Shown here: positions 50,401 to 61,800 of the stretch, piece after piece
How positions within the stretch are numbered: position 1 is the stretch's first letter
Layout of the letters: the number at the start of each line of letters is the position of its first letter
Origin: Phallusia mammillata
Lineage: Eukaryota; Chordata; Ascidiacea; Phlebobranchia; Ascidiidae
DNA: 64,000 nucleotides
Assembly (NCBI GenBank): GCA_003260075.1
Contig: QLIY01000220.1
Coordinates: forward strand, 101,302-165,301
Direction of reading: 5' to 3'
Translations under genes and position numbers: made by a program
Notes under the pieces: model-generated
Seen by the model: only the letters and a program-made list of their open reading frames with translations
Databases searched by the model: none
Told to the model about the DNA's origin: nothing

Positions 50401-53008
50401 ACTGCTCGGTTTATCTGTCGAAAACTGTACGTTTAACGCTGTATATTTAACGTTGTGCATACTGGGGCCTAAAGGCAAAATCTTTTACAATATTGTCATT
50501 GTTTAAACCTTACGGTTGCATAGTTACATGGTTTTAGAAAAAAAGGTGTATTTTTAGGATGTATCACCGAAAAGCAACGTCTGTTATTGTTGAAAATAGA
50601 CCTACCAAATTTCGTTTAGCGGTTTTACTTTAAATATGTTAATTCCCTAAATTCTATGGTTGTGTGTTGCTGTTTTTTCGGGCGGCAATTGTCTCCATGT
50701 TGTTGCTAAGTGATGGTCCAAATGAAAGTAAATCAAATCGTTAAATTGTGTCGTCACAACTTTCAGTAAAAATCGCATGTAACATAAAATACATCGTTGT
50801 CAGAAAACCGCAAAGTTAGGTGACCGCTTTAGGGTAACTATACTGGTTTGTGAACCCATTTTAAACCTACAATGGTCATTGTCTTCGCAAAAATTGCGGC
50901 TCTTCACCTCAAATTTCCGACCAAATTTCGCTTTCAACCTGCAAAATACAAATTTCGATGCTCCAATCTCTCCTGTTGTTTCGAAATAATGCCCTTTCCT
51001 CTGCCACTCCCGCTTTCTCTTTTATTCTCCCGCGAGTGCTCATTGTCCCATCGAAACACTCGCCACAATGAACGAGGACGCTATCTCCATGTGACGTCAC
51101 ACATGCTATTCATTGTCGTAAACGTTCGATTGTGTGGCATCCGCGGAACGTCGACGCGCGGGGAACTATTTGCGCTCTATTGCGTCATAGAGATGCGAAG
51201 GGCGACCTTGTTCCGTGTTTACGAGCAAATCCTAGCGCGAAAACTTGTTTATCTCATAAGCTCTTGTCTTTGTGACGCTAAAATTGATTGTTACGTGAAC
51301 AATCATATTGCTTGTGAAGTAGAGAAAATGGTGTATATTTCTTATTTTGTTATTTTGTGGTATTTTAATTATTTTCAATGAGAAAAATAGCAGCCCAGAT
51401 AGACTTTAAAAGTTTTTGAAGTTTTTTTGGGCCGTTATTTTTCCCATTAAACTTTTTTGACTTGCCAAAACCGTGTTTTTCCTTTATCTTTTTCGCTTTT
51501 TCAGATTTGTAAAAGAAAAGCGGCCAACCATTTCCCCCAACTTCAATTTTCTTGGTCAGCTCATGGAATTCGAAACCATCTTGCGGAAAAGCGGACACAT
51601 GAGTCCTCCCCGCAAGGTGGCGCAAACCGACACCAAGCCTCCCATGTCGACCCCAGCAAATTTAACCTTCACCCTAAAGCAACCAGCAATCCCTAAAATT
51701 GAAGTTCAACCCCCAAAAGTGACCCCAGAAGCGACAAAACCGACAAATGTGGCTGAGACCCCGATTTCATCATTTTGTCGGCGTCGTAAGGGACCAGCAC
51801 TCGATAAGACAGCTTTTGCGGACTTACCGGTAACCCAGGGGCCCCACACTTCTGATTGTAGCGGCAGGGGTGTGGAGCGACATCTCTACCCCAATGTGAC
51901 GAGCCCTGGAGGAGCTGGGGTGATTTTGGACCTCCACGTCTCGGCGCCCCCCACCGAACCCCACTCGCGGCGTTTGGGGAGTGACGGACGCGAAGACGAT
52001 GAAGAACGAAGTGACGCGATCCCGTATACGCGAAGTTATGAGCTTCCCGCGCACAACAAACACGACTCACAGAAGTCGAACAGCCTTCCGCGGTGCAAAC
52101 CCGGCTTCGGACTTTCCAGCAAACATCTCTATGCAGTCCTCAGCAACAATTCCTCCCCTCAGCCGGGTTTCGAGCGACGCCGACCCCGTCTTCCAGATTT
52201 TACCCGCTCGGCCACCGCTCCCAACACCCCTAACGGTTTCCATAACAACGTGACCGCCCCAGTGACGTCACGCATGAACAGTGACGTAGAAATGCGTCAC
52301 GCTGATGATGACGTAGCGTCCCCACCGTCGCCGCGCAACCGAAGTATCACCGACCCGACATCGGGTTCGTATTTCTTGGGCGGCGGCTTTGCGTCCCCAA
52401 ATTCGCCCCGCACGGACTCGTTTATGTCGCGTAAGACGCGCAGTCCGAAAGTGCTGAAGAAGTCGTTCAACTTGAACGTGCGCTCGGCTTACGACTACCG
52501 AGCGTTGCGTGGCAACAAGCAGCAGGTGATGAGCAATCTCCAGGGGGCGCCACAGAGCCGATCCAGGAGCCAGGACCCTCAGTTGCCAAGATCGAGGTCG
52601 GATACTTCGGTGATGGCGATGTCTTGTGCGAGTCCCAGCGCTGATGGGATGTCGTCGCTTACATTGTCGTCTCCCGTCGCCAACAAAGAGGATCCGCTGG
52701 CAGTTGTCGGCCAAAACTGCTGGCAGCGTGGGGCTTCCACCAGCAGCAACCCACCTCGAAGCGCTCTGGCGCCACCTACTGCCGGACAATCCTCGCACGT
52801 AAGGATCTGCGCAAACGGCACCGGCGAACCTTTTCAGCTGGTGGCCGGCAATGACCTTAAACCTCGATGGAGGAAACCTCGCGGCGGGAAAAAAGACGAT
52901 GCGGGGAATACAGCTCCGCTCCCCGGCCGAACTAGCGCTCCCGCTTCGAGCTCCGCGCAGACTGTTTTAAGCCATTGCAACAGCGTGGAAATGATCAGCT
53001 GCTCATAA
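47417..53008 (+). CDS. DUSP8/16: Dual-specificity MAP-kinase phosphatase, DUSP8/16-like
   Basis: Dephosphorylates phospho-Thr and phospho-Tyr of MAP kinases (JNK/p38-directed in this subfamily). Firm exons: 47694-48016, 48592-48751, 49685-49808, 51505-53008 (TAA), in phase. Motifs: [15 protein letters not shown] opens the catalytic domain, general-acid loop VRDNY, P-loop HCLAGVSRS (HCX5R) and [18 protein letters not shown] at its end. A long Ser/Pro-rich tail follows, with [14 protein letters not shown] and the final NSVEMISCS, both matching DUSP8/16 C-terminal signatures. The first firm exon begins in phase 1. The candidate initial exon 47417-47471 supplies exactly one base and a start ([12 protein letters not shown]), giving 721 residues, but its GTGGTG donor is weak. 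No rhodanese (CH2) domain, usual for this family, was found upstream. It may be further left or absent. Confidence 0.9.
48075..48288. mobile_element. hAT MITE, family A, inverted
   Basis: It begins CACTGGTTCTCAAAC and ends GTTTGAGAATCGCTG. Its interior is the reverse complement of 10490-10706. The flanks GTTTAAAG and GTTTAGCC match only partly, suggesting an old insertion. It lies in the first firm phosphatase intron, 58 bp past the donor. Confidence 0.85.
48923..49113. repeat. Diverged tandem duplication, about 115-bp unit
   Basis: AACCAATATGTATTTTTGCA followed by CAAAACGCAC and a GAGCACG/AAGCACG block occurs at about 48944 and again at about 49056. It is in the intron between the phosphatase exons at 48592-48751 and 49685-49808. 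Confidence 0.75.
49476..49600. mobile_element. Mariner/pogo-like MITE
   Basis: CAGTAAACCTCGGTCAATCC at the left and GATCCGATTTACTG at the right form inverted ends. The interior TTACCACATAACAAATCATT is shared with 25973-26135 and 61427-61569. It lies in a phosphatase intron, 85 bp before the next exon. Confidence 0.75.
49809..51504 (+). other. Long phosphatase intron
   Basis: A 1.7-kb intron immediately before the large C-terminal exon. It contains an open frame of 169 codons (50872-51381) without recognisable domains, in a GC-richer stretch with TGACGTCA at 51092-51099. A GGCCCAAATARACGT-family MITE fragment lies at 51388-51438. I regard the open frame as fortuitous. Confidence 0.5.
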
Positions 53009-54290
53009 ATTGCTTTACTTTTTAATGTTTTTTTTCTCACAAAACCTTTACCTACTCGCTTTTGGGCCGAGTGAGGAAATATTCGCTTCCACCGAAGGTC
53101 CCCGGCCCCTCGCAGTGAACTCACGTGACCCCGTTGCCTAGCGACGCACAGATTTCTATGTCGTCATAAATACTTTACCATTTTCGTTTTTTTAACTTCA
53201 TCCACCGATTAACAACAAACCCGCCGCGAATTTCGACGCAGAACCGACGCTATTATGACGTAACAAAGCAAGCTATGCAAATACGAAATTTCGCGGTGCT
53301 TTCGACGAGCACAATAGATTTCGAACCGCGGATCATTATGACGTCACGGTGCTTTTCCCGTCTCCGTAGCAACCGCTGACATCTTGAAAGGCCGCGCGTA
53401 ACCATAGCGACGAGCGCGGTCCGCCGACAAGGCCATCGTCAGGTCGCTTATGACGTAACAATCGATTAGAACAGCTGTTGTTGTTCTTGCTCGCGCGTAG
53501 CTCAGCGAACGTGGTCTTTTGCTGACACTTTCAAACCCGCGGTAATGGAAGAATATAGCGGTCGCTTTATCTTTCAGAACATACGACTCCAAAGCACTTT
53601 TTACGAGGCTTTATTGCAAAATAACAAATCATCTTAGATCCATTTTCGTAGATCTTCTTATTTTCAATCAACTGTAGGAAGTCTTGTAGATCCGACACTG
53701 GGGCAAGTTTGCTTAAAAACCTCGAAACAAAACTTTTACCGTTAATTTTCAAAAAACTATATTTCCTCTCGGCTTGGCGGTACGCAAAAAGGGAAATCCT
53801 TGTTTTTGTTTTTCACGCACTTGGTTTTGTTCGTTATATTTGTTTTGCCCCATTGTTTGTTGTTGTATCTTTTTTTCCCGCAAAACAATCGCTTTATTCT
53901 TAAACCCTAAACCGCTGTTTTTATGTTGTCGTCTTTCCGCAATTCCATTCACATTTTAAGGAAGGGAAGTCCCCAATATTAGGGACTTTCCCGAACAGCC
54001 CCAAACAATTTAAAAAACAAACCACCTGTACGACTGTTTCGGACAAACTGAAATTTGTTGTTGTTGCTTGTGGACCGCTGATGCCAATCTGTGCGTGTGT
54101 TGCTGTATGCTTGTTATATTGTGTTTGTCTGTCTCCCTGTGTGTTTGTATGTGTGTTTGTGTGTGTGTGTGTGTGTGTGTATGTGTTTTTGTATCTTGGT
54201 ACGCTGTCCACTTTTTGCAAGTGTATAAAAATGCGACAACATGAAAAACAAACAAGAATATTTTAAAGGAATAAAAACGAACTACTGAAT
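53009..54290 (+). other. Probable phosphatase 3' UTR
   Basis: This stretch extends from the stop codon to an AATAAA at 54270-54275, followed by a T/GT-rich stretch. It includes a CRE-rich, CpG-rich block (53100-53560, TGACGTCA at 53339), a POU octamer ATGCAAAT at 53275-53282 and a GT microsatellite near 54140-54185. An alternative is that 53100-53560 is a separate regulatory element and the mRNA ends earlier. Confidence 0.4.
54140..54185. repeat. GT microsatellite
   Basis: Mostly alternating GT, with a pure stretch of about 22 bases ending near 54180 and interrupted copies on both sides. The Thr/His- and Val/Cys-rich frames over it are artefacts. Confidence 0.9.
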
Positions 54291-55627
54291 ATATTTGTGG
54301 CGTTTTATTTGCAGAAAATTAAAACCTGAAGTATCAGAAAGTGTTGTGCAGTAAAAATAACAAACAAATAAATAAATGAAACATATTTACTTAATACAGG
54401 GATTGAAAGGACAGCTTTTTCAAGAACAAAATTGCTTGATCTTTTGTCATTAGCATAAAAATGGCAAAAAAAAGTCTAAAAAAGCTTAAAATTAATTTGC
54501 ACAAAGTTAAGAATTTCATATTTAATGGATATGCCAAGTTCAATTAAAAATGGCAGGAAAAACGAAACGTTTTGAAAAAACTCTGGGGTCAGAGAATAAG
54601 ATGTAATGTTTTCTCCCCAAATAACGGTGGCGCATTTTGTTCGAGATTTGGGATTTATTTATGACATCATAGCCACTGTTATGCAAAACCACCTGTGACA
54701 TCACAATCAAGATGACGTCAACGAATTCCTGGTAATTTTTTGGCGCCGAAAATATCCTCGAGCGTTTTCAAGTGGAAAACGCGACCGCCGGGCTAAACTT
54801 GGCTCGTTCTAAGTTTGTTTCCAGGTTTTAAATAGAAACTGGCCGCAGTTATGGCGACTCTATAACTCCAATGGAACTTTGATTGCTAGGTCAAGTTTCG
54901 AAATAGTTAAATCGATTCAGAATTTTTATTTTAAAGGTTTGTCATCTAAAGACTTTGAATTCCAATAGAAGCAGCGAGGTTAAGAATAGACACCACGCTT
55001 CAAAATTGTTGTCCTGTTCATGTTCTTTTGACACCGAACAAGAGTTAAACGTTGCTGGCATAAGCTTGTCTGAAGAAAGAATTTAAATTACGAAAACTAC
55101 TTTAGGACCCAAATGGGCAATAGATCACTGGACACAAAAATATATTTCATGTTTGTCACGTAGAACATTGGTAAAATGTTATGCAACCTCTAATATTTAT
55201 TACCTTTTTATTACTTAGTGATTTAGCTCTAAATAGTTTATTAGCCACGCTTTCTAAAATGAAAAATAACTGCTTGACAGCTCGTCTTTTCAGGATGTGA
55301 ATCTCATATTAAAAAGAAGAAAGAAACCCTTAAGTATTTTCTTTGAATGCAACTTTACACGAATGGCTGATTCCAAAACGCCCTTCAACCAATCAACGTG
55401 GGAATGTTACCCGCGTAAATTCTAAGGCTCCGTTCAGTTGCGTGGAGGCTATGACAAGGAAAGGCTTAAAGTTAGTGTTAGAAAAACATACTGCGTTTTT
55501 GTTGTAGTATAGAAGTGCTTTGAAGCAATGTACCTTATGTAAGCATTTTAAGGCAGGGACTTTTACTTTATTTTTTTCCCTGAAACAGCGGTTGGTGGAA
55601 TTTTACCTGAAAATGCACCCGGCGGCA

Positions 55628-55874
55628 AGTCTGCAGAATGTGGCAGGTGCACGCACGATTTTTTTGTAACAGAATTTTTTGCACGCCAATTTTTTTGAGT
55701 TTGCACGCGCAAATACTGCCCCAAAGGCGTTTAACTGGTCTATCTTAGCCTCTTTCACTTGCTTTGCGCCTGCTGAAATTGGTCTTGCACGCGAACTTAC
55801 GGGCCGTGCACACGCGCACCAAGTAGGCCCTGCACGCACGAGATCTTGTCGGGAACTGCCATGTTCTGCAGACT
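55628..55874. mobile_element. Inverted-repeat element rich in TGCACGC
   Basis: The ends are inverted: AGTCTGCAGAATGTGGCAG at the left and the complement of CTGCCATGTTCTGCAGACT at the right. TGCACGC occurs at 55648, 55680, 55702, 55786 and 55831, with TGCACACGC at 55807. The open frames are low complexity. Probably a MITE, but I see no relative in this window. Confidence 0.55.
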
Positions 55875-56613
55875 GGCCAGGCTGCTGAACTGTAACGGAA
55901 CAGTTTGATTGCATACTTTAACCAAGGTGATGAGAGCCGGTAACATTTCTTAAGTTCTTTATCACCTTTCCAAAGCATGTTTTTTTTCGTTTAATAAATA
56001 TGCATACCCCAAACAATCATTATTTTTATCGAAGTATAATAGTGACTGACTTATAATGTGATATTTTTAAGCAGCCACTGTCCGTTATTTACCTGTCAAT
56101 GCCCCCATATTACTACTAAACACATTTAAGATGAATACATATCCAAATATTGGGATCTGCCCTGACTCCTATATAGATCACAGTACTCCCGGCCCACTGA
56201 AGCGTAATCAGCCGGGCAAATACTAAAAACTTTATCATTCAACATATAGTTACGAGTGGACGATTTATTACGGAAGTGCCAACAAACAATTACTATGGCG
56301 TCAAAATCAAAGTGTTGTCGTCATGGTAAAAATCGTCAAATAATTAATATCGGGTCAAAACAATTTGAAACTAAAACATTGCCTTTCTTGCAGAAAAACG
56401 TCGGAGTTTTCACAGATGCTTGCACGAAGCTCGTTCACAAACGAGCTTTTCGGCGGGCCAAAAAATTTGAACATTGATTCACAATGCGTAAGCTTTACTA
56501 AACTTGTAATTTTTGCAGACAACGTGGCTCGTATTTTATAGATACAACAATTAGTTGATTTATGACGTTTTGTATTGGTGAAAATGATAGTCATTAATTT
56601 CATGCAATTAAAA

Positions 56614-56722
56614 AGTTCGGTTTCGGCCGAATTTTCAAAATGTTCGGGCCGAAACCGAAACATCGGAAAACGGCGTATTCAGGCGAAATGTTTCGGCCAA
56701 CCGAAACTTCGGTGCATCACTA
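56614..56722. mobile_element. MITE, 'TAGTGATGCACCGAAG' family
   Basis: It contains repeated TTCGGCC / GGCCGAAA and ends CCGAAACTTCGGTGCATCAC, the inverted form of the terminus seen at 15034 and 27074. Confidence 0.7.
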
Positions 56723-57488
56723 TACTTACTACTGTGCTGTTTCACATCCAAATGTTTCGGTTTATTGCATTATCCTTTGTTCTGATTGTTACTTTTTACG
56801 ACATGAATGGATAGTTGCCTTGCAGTGTGTTAACTTAATTCACTTACAGAACGAACGCAAAACTGTTTTCCCAAGACAAAAGCTCTCAAGTTTATTGTTT
56901 ACGAAAGGTCAATTTTTTAAGTTTATTTTTGACACTCAAGGTTTTGTTGCAATAAAAAACAAAAACAGTCGATTGTAATTTTTTTTAGTATTTTTGACGT
57001 ACTAATCGTGCACACATATACATATTGGTTAAATTTTAATCCAAATCAGTCCCTTTGGAGTCGATTTATAGCCCTTGTCATGAGCATTTGTCTGGTGATA
57101 TCGAATTCCAATACAACATACACACATGGGCAGTTTTATTTATAACTGTGGTTTTAGTTTGATAAAATGCGAAAACGTCTTAGAAAATTTTACAATGATA
57201 TACTATTGCGGTTTTCAGTGGAAGTGTTCTGTACAAAAATCTCATTTAAGGGAATTGTCTTGCAACATAAAATAACTGTACGGCAGTGGTTCCCAACATT
57301 TATCGACGAATTTCTCCCTTAACATTTCAAAACATTTTCATTCCTCCCCAATAGTAGATGCTAAACCACACAAAGATCATTTAAAATTATGTTTTTTTAT
57401 CAACTTCACAGGATATTCCCAGAACTTAAGTATCTATTTACAAACCGCATGTACAAATTAAAGTAAATTCCTTCCCTCAAGTTTTAAG

Positions 57489-57575
57489 CTAAGATGATGA
57501 TATTCATAACTGGGATCTGCCCTCAAGCGTCCATGCAGACCAGCGATCGCGGCATACATGTCGATAAATCATAGT

Positions 57576-57641
<66 letters not shown>

Positions 57642-57681
57642 ACGCCAGGCCTGTACCGAATCAGCTGGTCACAAAAGCATT
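57489..57681. mobile_element. SINE body copy nested in hAT MITE, with poly-C run
   Basis: It is flanked by AAGTTTTAAG at 57479-57488 and 57682-57691, a 10-bp target duplication. The interior shares GGGATCTGCC, CATGCAGACCAGCGATC and ACGCCAGGCC with the SINE at 20218-20441. The tRNA-like head is missing, so it is 5'-truncated, as is common for retroposed copies. A 65-base poly-C lies at 57577-57641. Confidence 0.8.
57577..57641. repeat. Poly-C run, 65 bases
   Basis: It interrupts the SINE copy at a point where the related copy at 20218-20441 reads CAGTACGCCAGGCC with no run, so it arose after insertion or during it. Confidence 0.95.
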
Positions 57682-58150
57682 AAGTTTTAAGATTCTTTCC
57701 TTAGGAGAATTTCCCCCACTGCTGTACAGTGTTAAGTGAAATGCAGAAAATATCATAATTTACAACCTTATTATCGCGTAAAACAAGTAATAAAAAAATT
57801 AATAACATAAAACTTCAGAAAACATTTTTTTAGTCAAACAAAACAATACAAAATTGGAACTACAGGAACGCTTTTTAATTCATATAAAATTGTATCGCTG
57901 GTTAGAAAAAAAATTAAATCTACTCAAGCTGTTATATTGGCAGAACATCATTAACTTGCCAACTAAGCAAGCAGAAAATTATTACACTCTTATGTCCAAA
58001 GCAATAATTATTAACGTGCAAAAAGTGATCAAAACTCCCGCTATGTGGCGGCAGGGAGGAATAAACATTAGTTTGAGGTGTCGACGATTAGAAGGGGAAT
58101 CGGTATAAGGGGTCAGATTTGGACGGGGTAAATCCACTTGGGGTCGCCCT

Positions 58151-58731
58151 TTACGTCTTGGAGCGCTCGCTCCGCCACTTGGGGGCGCGCTCGAAGCCGT
58201 TTCTTCCAAGTTGATAATCGAGAAATGTTGACTGAATTTCCTCCGGTTTGTTCATCACAAACGGGCCTGGAAATATTTAAACATTAGGTCAAGGGTCGGC
58301 AACCTTTTGTATGCAGTGGGCTAAAACCAAGATCGGCCAAGTCAAAACGGGCTGTATTAAATGACACTTCTAATTCAGTTCCCTTGATGAATACCATGCT
58401 GATATGTCATCAAAAACATTACTGCCAGAGAATTTGTATACATAGAATACATTTGGCAGACGTTTCAACAATCGCTGTTGTCAGTCCTCCACTTGCACTG
58501 ATGATGACAACAGTGATTGTTAAAACGTCTGCATGATGCGTTCTAAATACAAATTATTCAAGCAGTTACATTTTGATTAAATCACTCTTCAAGTCCGTTT
58601 GTAGAGTTCCAACCCATCGCTTAAATTTGCTTTTATCACTCATACAGAGTTGCAATCTGTTTGATCAATGCTCACGTGCAGGTTTTTTTTAAGGTTGGGT
58701 TTGGGTGACCGCAAGTGTTTCATTTACATAC

Positions 58732-58826
<95 letters not shown>

Positions 58827-61800
58827 TTTGGGGGACCGTTTCGGTCCCCCAAAACACCTTAAAAAAACACTGTCTATGTGATTAAATGGATTATGCGTTT
58901 AACTGGATTCGCCTGTATTTGATTTTTACTTACCATGCTGCACTACCGGCTCATTCAGTGGTTGCCCAGCTATGAGTAGAAACCTGGAGTCCTCTTGTGA
59001 ATTATTTGCCAATTCAATACTGTCTCCGTCTCCAAACACAACAGTGTAATGAGCTGCTATCTGCGAACAAATAAAATATGTAAATATTACAAATGTATGT
59101 TATATAGATACATATGAGGGAAAATCCTGTGCAAAATACTGATTGTCACAAATGGTTAAGAACTGTTGCATTCAGATTTGAAAGAATATTTAACTTTTTC
59201 TTTGGTGTTCTTACCCAGAAGTTTTATGTTAGGCCTACCATACGTCCTCTTTGGAGGACATGTCCTCCTTTTTAACAAAAACCAAGTTGTCCTCAGAGGA
59301 CAAGAGAAAATGCCCAAATGTTCTCATTTTTAAGGAATTTCTGATTTACCCCCCCCCCATGTGACAATTATGCCTTTGAAAACAGCCAAATATACATCTT
59401 CAGCTTTTTTTAAAGAATACAGGTTTTATATTTTTTGAAAATGCAAGCATATTTTTATGTTGCGATGTGATAAACATTAAACCATATCCAAACTATTGTA
59501 TACCGTCTAATTTCTAAAGCTTTTATTTTTTGGTAGCCTCAAGTATTTTTTTACGTGTCCTCCTTTTTGGTGATGGAAATAGGGTAGGCCTATTTTATGT
59601 ATACTTGTGCATAACTTGGCAGTGAGTATTACTTTGCGAACTGCATTTAAACTTAATCACTTTAATATTGTTTAGGCAGAATCTCAAATTACTATACTTC
59701 ACTATCTAGCAGATATTTTTGTTTGTAAAATTTTTAGTAAATGCCCAAACAAAAACACTTTGTATGATGAATAATGAAATTCCACATAATTGCAAACCAA
59801 ACCCTATACCACTATGTTTTTTTCACTCACCTCTTCTCCAGCAAAGTTCGAGACCCCGTTAAGGGTGTAAACGAATGCTGTCCACCCCTCGGGGATTTCC
59901 TGGGTGTGTTTTGACCCCGGGGTGAGTCTGAAATCCAGGTACAGGGTTGGGGTACGGGTGAACACTTTCGACTGTGAAAAAAAAAGTTTTTGTTACAAGT
60001 AGAATTTCGATCGCAAAGTTCTGATGTGTGATAATTTGTTTTTATTTAATTATGCACAACAACAACTGGGTGGATTGGTCATAAAAGTATGTTAAAAAGA
60101 ATATATTCACATTAACTGGGTATATTTTGTGGAGGAACTTTACATGGATTCAAGACAATTTTTTGTACTGTGATGACCTTTTATTTGCATGGCTTACTTT
60201 TACATGTTTAAAAGATCAAGTTTGGTTGGAATGCATTAAGAGTGCAAATGTATACAAATGTTTGTATGTATATGGAGATCCTGTTTATTTCAAACATGAT
60301 AACTTACTTTTACTCCAAGGGCTTCCCCAGATATAACTGCAACAGTTACCCCATCCTTGCTTGGTTTGGGAATATCTTTTTTTAAAAGCTCCTAAACAAA
60401 ATGAGGGAAGAGATTTAAACAACTGGAAAAATCCGCTGTTGTTTCAAGATCACCAACTTTGATCGGTCTCAAATCATCCACCATTTTTTTGTGATGTATT
60501 CATTTTCACCTTAGTCAGTGATTCTCAACCACAGCTCTCAGGGCCGTATGCGGCTCCCAACTACTTATTTTGCGGCTCGCACTAGACCTGAGAAAACCAC
60601 CGAAGATTGCTATGATAGCTTTCAAGGTAAAAAATCGTAAGTGATTTTCTGAGGTATCGTTTTTTTGCTGCTCCACACACACATAAAAAAACTACCATTT
60701 GGCCCTGACAATAAAAAAGTTTGAGAACCACTGACCTAAGTAGTATCTTATTCAAATAGAATCACTTGGTTGATTAAATATTGGCACCCGCTCTTTCTGA
60801 CAAACACTGTGTAATTTTTTTGTGAGAAAGCTGGATGAAGTGCCTGGGTAAACTCTAATTCAGACAACGAAAGAAAAAAAATCTTGCAATAAAATTGAAA
60901 AAGAATATTTATAGTTCATGCCTATCTTTATTTGCACCTGACAATTTCTCTAATTGACAAATTAAAACAGGCAAAAGAACTGAACTTATCACCAAACAAA
61001 CATGAGAAAATCAATTACACCCACCTGATAAGCAGGTTCACACATTTTCAAGTCACTTCGGAGATTAACCCACAGTTGTACGGCGATCGATTCATCGTCT
61101 GTGTGCGGCATTTCCGAGTGGACAACACCACGACCTACATAATGTGGTTAGCAATGTTACTGGGTGATTACTTGGTGGTGGTAATGAGGACAAATGTGGT
61201 TTCTGGATTGTGTATTATAGTTTCACACACACCCTTGATACAAGTACCACCTTGTGAACAGGTGTCTGAAAACTGGAATGCTTAAATATGATTAATGCAT
61301 ACAAGTTTATTGCATATTCCTGTTTGTCACATACAAAGCCTAGCAAATTCATTAACCCCTAACAAAAGATCTTGTCAACTGCCCAAACAAATTCCATGCT
61401 ACTAACAAAAACACACTTTGAAAATACAGCAAACCTTTGTTAATCCGGACGCATTTCGACCAAAAAATTGTCGGTATTAGGTGAAGATCCGGATTAACCG
61501 ATGTCGATTAGTTGAAGCTTTACCACATTACAAATCATTTGTAAATTTTAATTTAAGTGAGGTTCACTGTATAAGAAAAAAGATTTAATTTCACATTACC
61601 TGCCGTCATCCACTGGAGGTCGCCCTCATTTATGACCCCCCGATGTCCACAGAAATCTTCATGCTCCACTGATCCCTTAAGAATGTAGGTCACTGTTTCA
61701 AATCCTCGATGGGGATGATCAGGAAAACCTGTTCGATCGATGTTAATTAAACCAAAATTTATTGATTGAAAAAAATACAACAAGCCACAAAACAGATGTC

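Larger units (their letters stand above)
54291..57275. other. Convergent intergenic region phosphatase / pirin
   Basis: No gene recognised. It holds TGACGTCA at 54713-54720, the TGCACGC-rich inverted element at 55628-55874, a SINE body fragment near 56150-56225 and a GATGCACCGAAG-family MITE at 56614-56722. Confidence 0.5.
57284..57721. mobile_element. hAT MITE, family C, interrupted by a SINE
   Basis: It begins CAGTGGTTCCCAACATT and ends TTTCCCCCACTG, flanked by CTGTACGG (57276-57283) and CTGTACAG (57722-57729). It is the reverse of 17636-17853. The interruption at 57489-57681 is a SINE copy with its own 10-bp duplication. Confidence 0.85.

Noticed and set aside
50872..51381. 169-codon open frame in a phosphatase intron
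   Set aside because: No recognisable domain, no splice or start signals beyond an ATG, and it lies in a GC-richer intronic patch where long open frames are more likely by chance.
51693..52821. Minus-strand frames of 80-176 codons opposite the large phosphatase exon
   Set aside because: They are shadows of the GC-rich plus-strand exon, which has the conserved DUSP motifs.
54010..54266. Thr/His- and Val/Cys-rich frames near 54.1 kb
   Set aside because: They translate the GT microsatellite and lie in the probable phosphatase 3' UTR.
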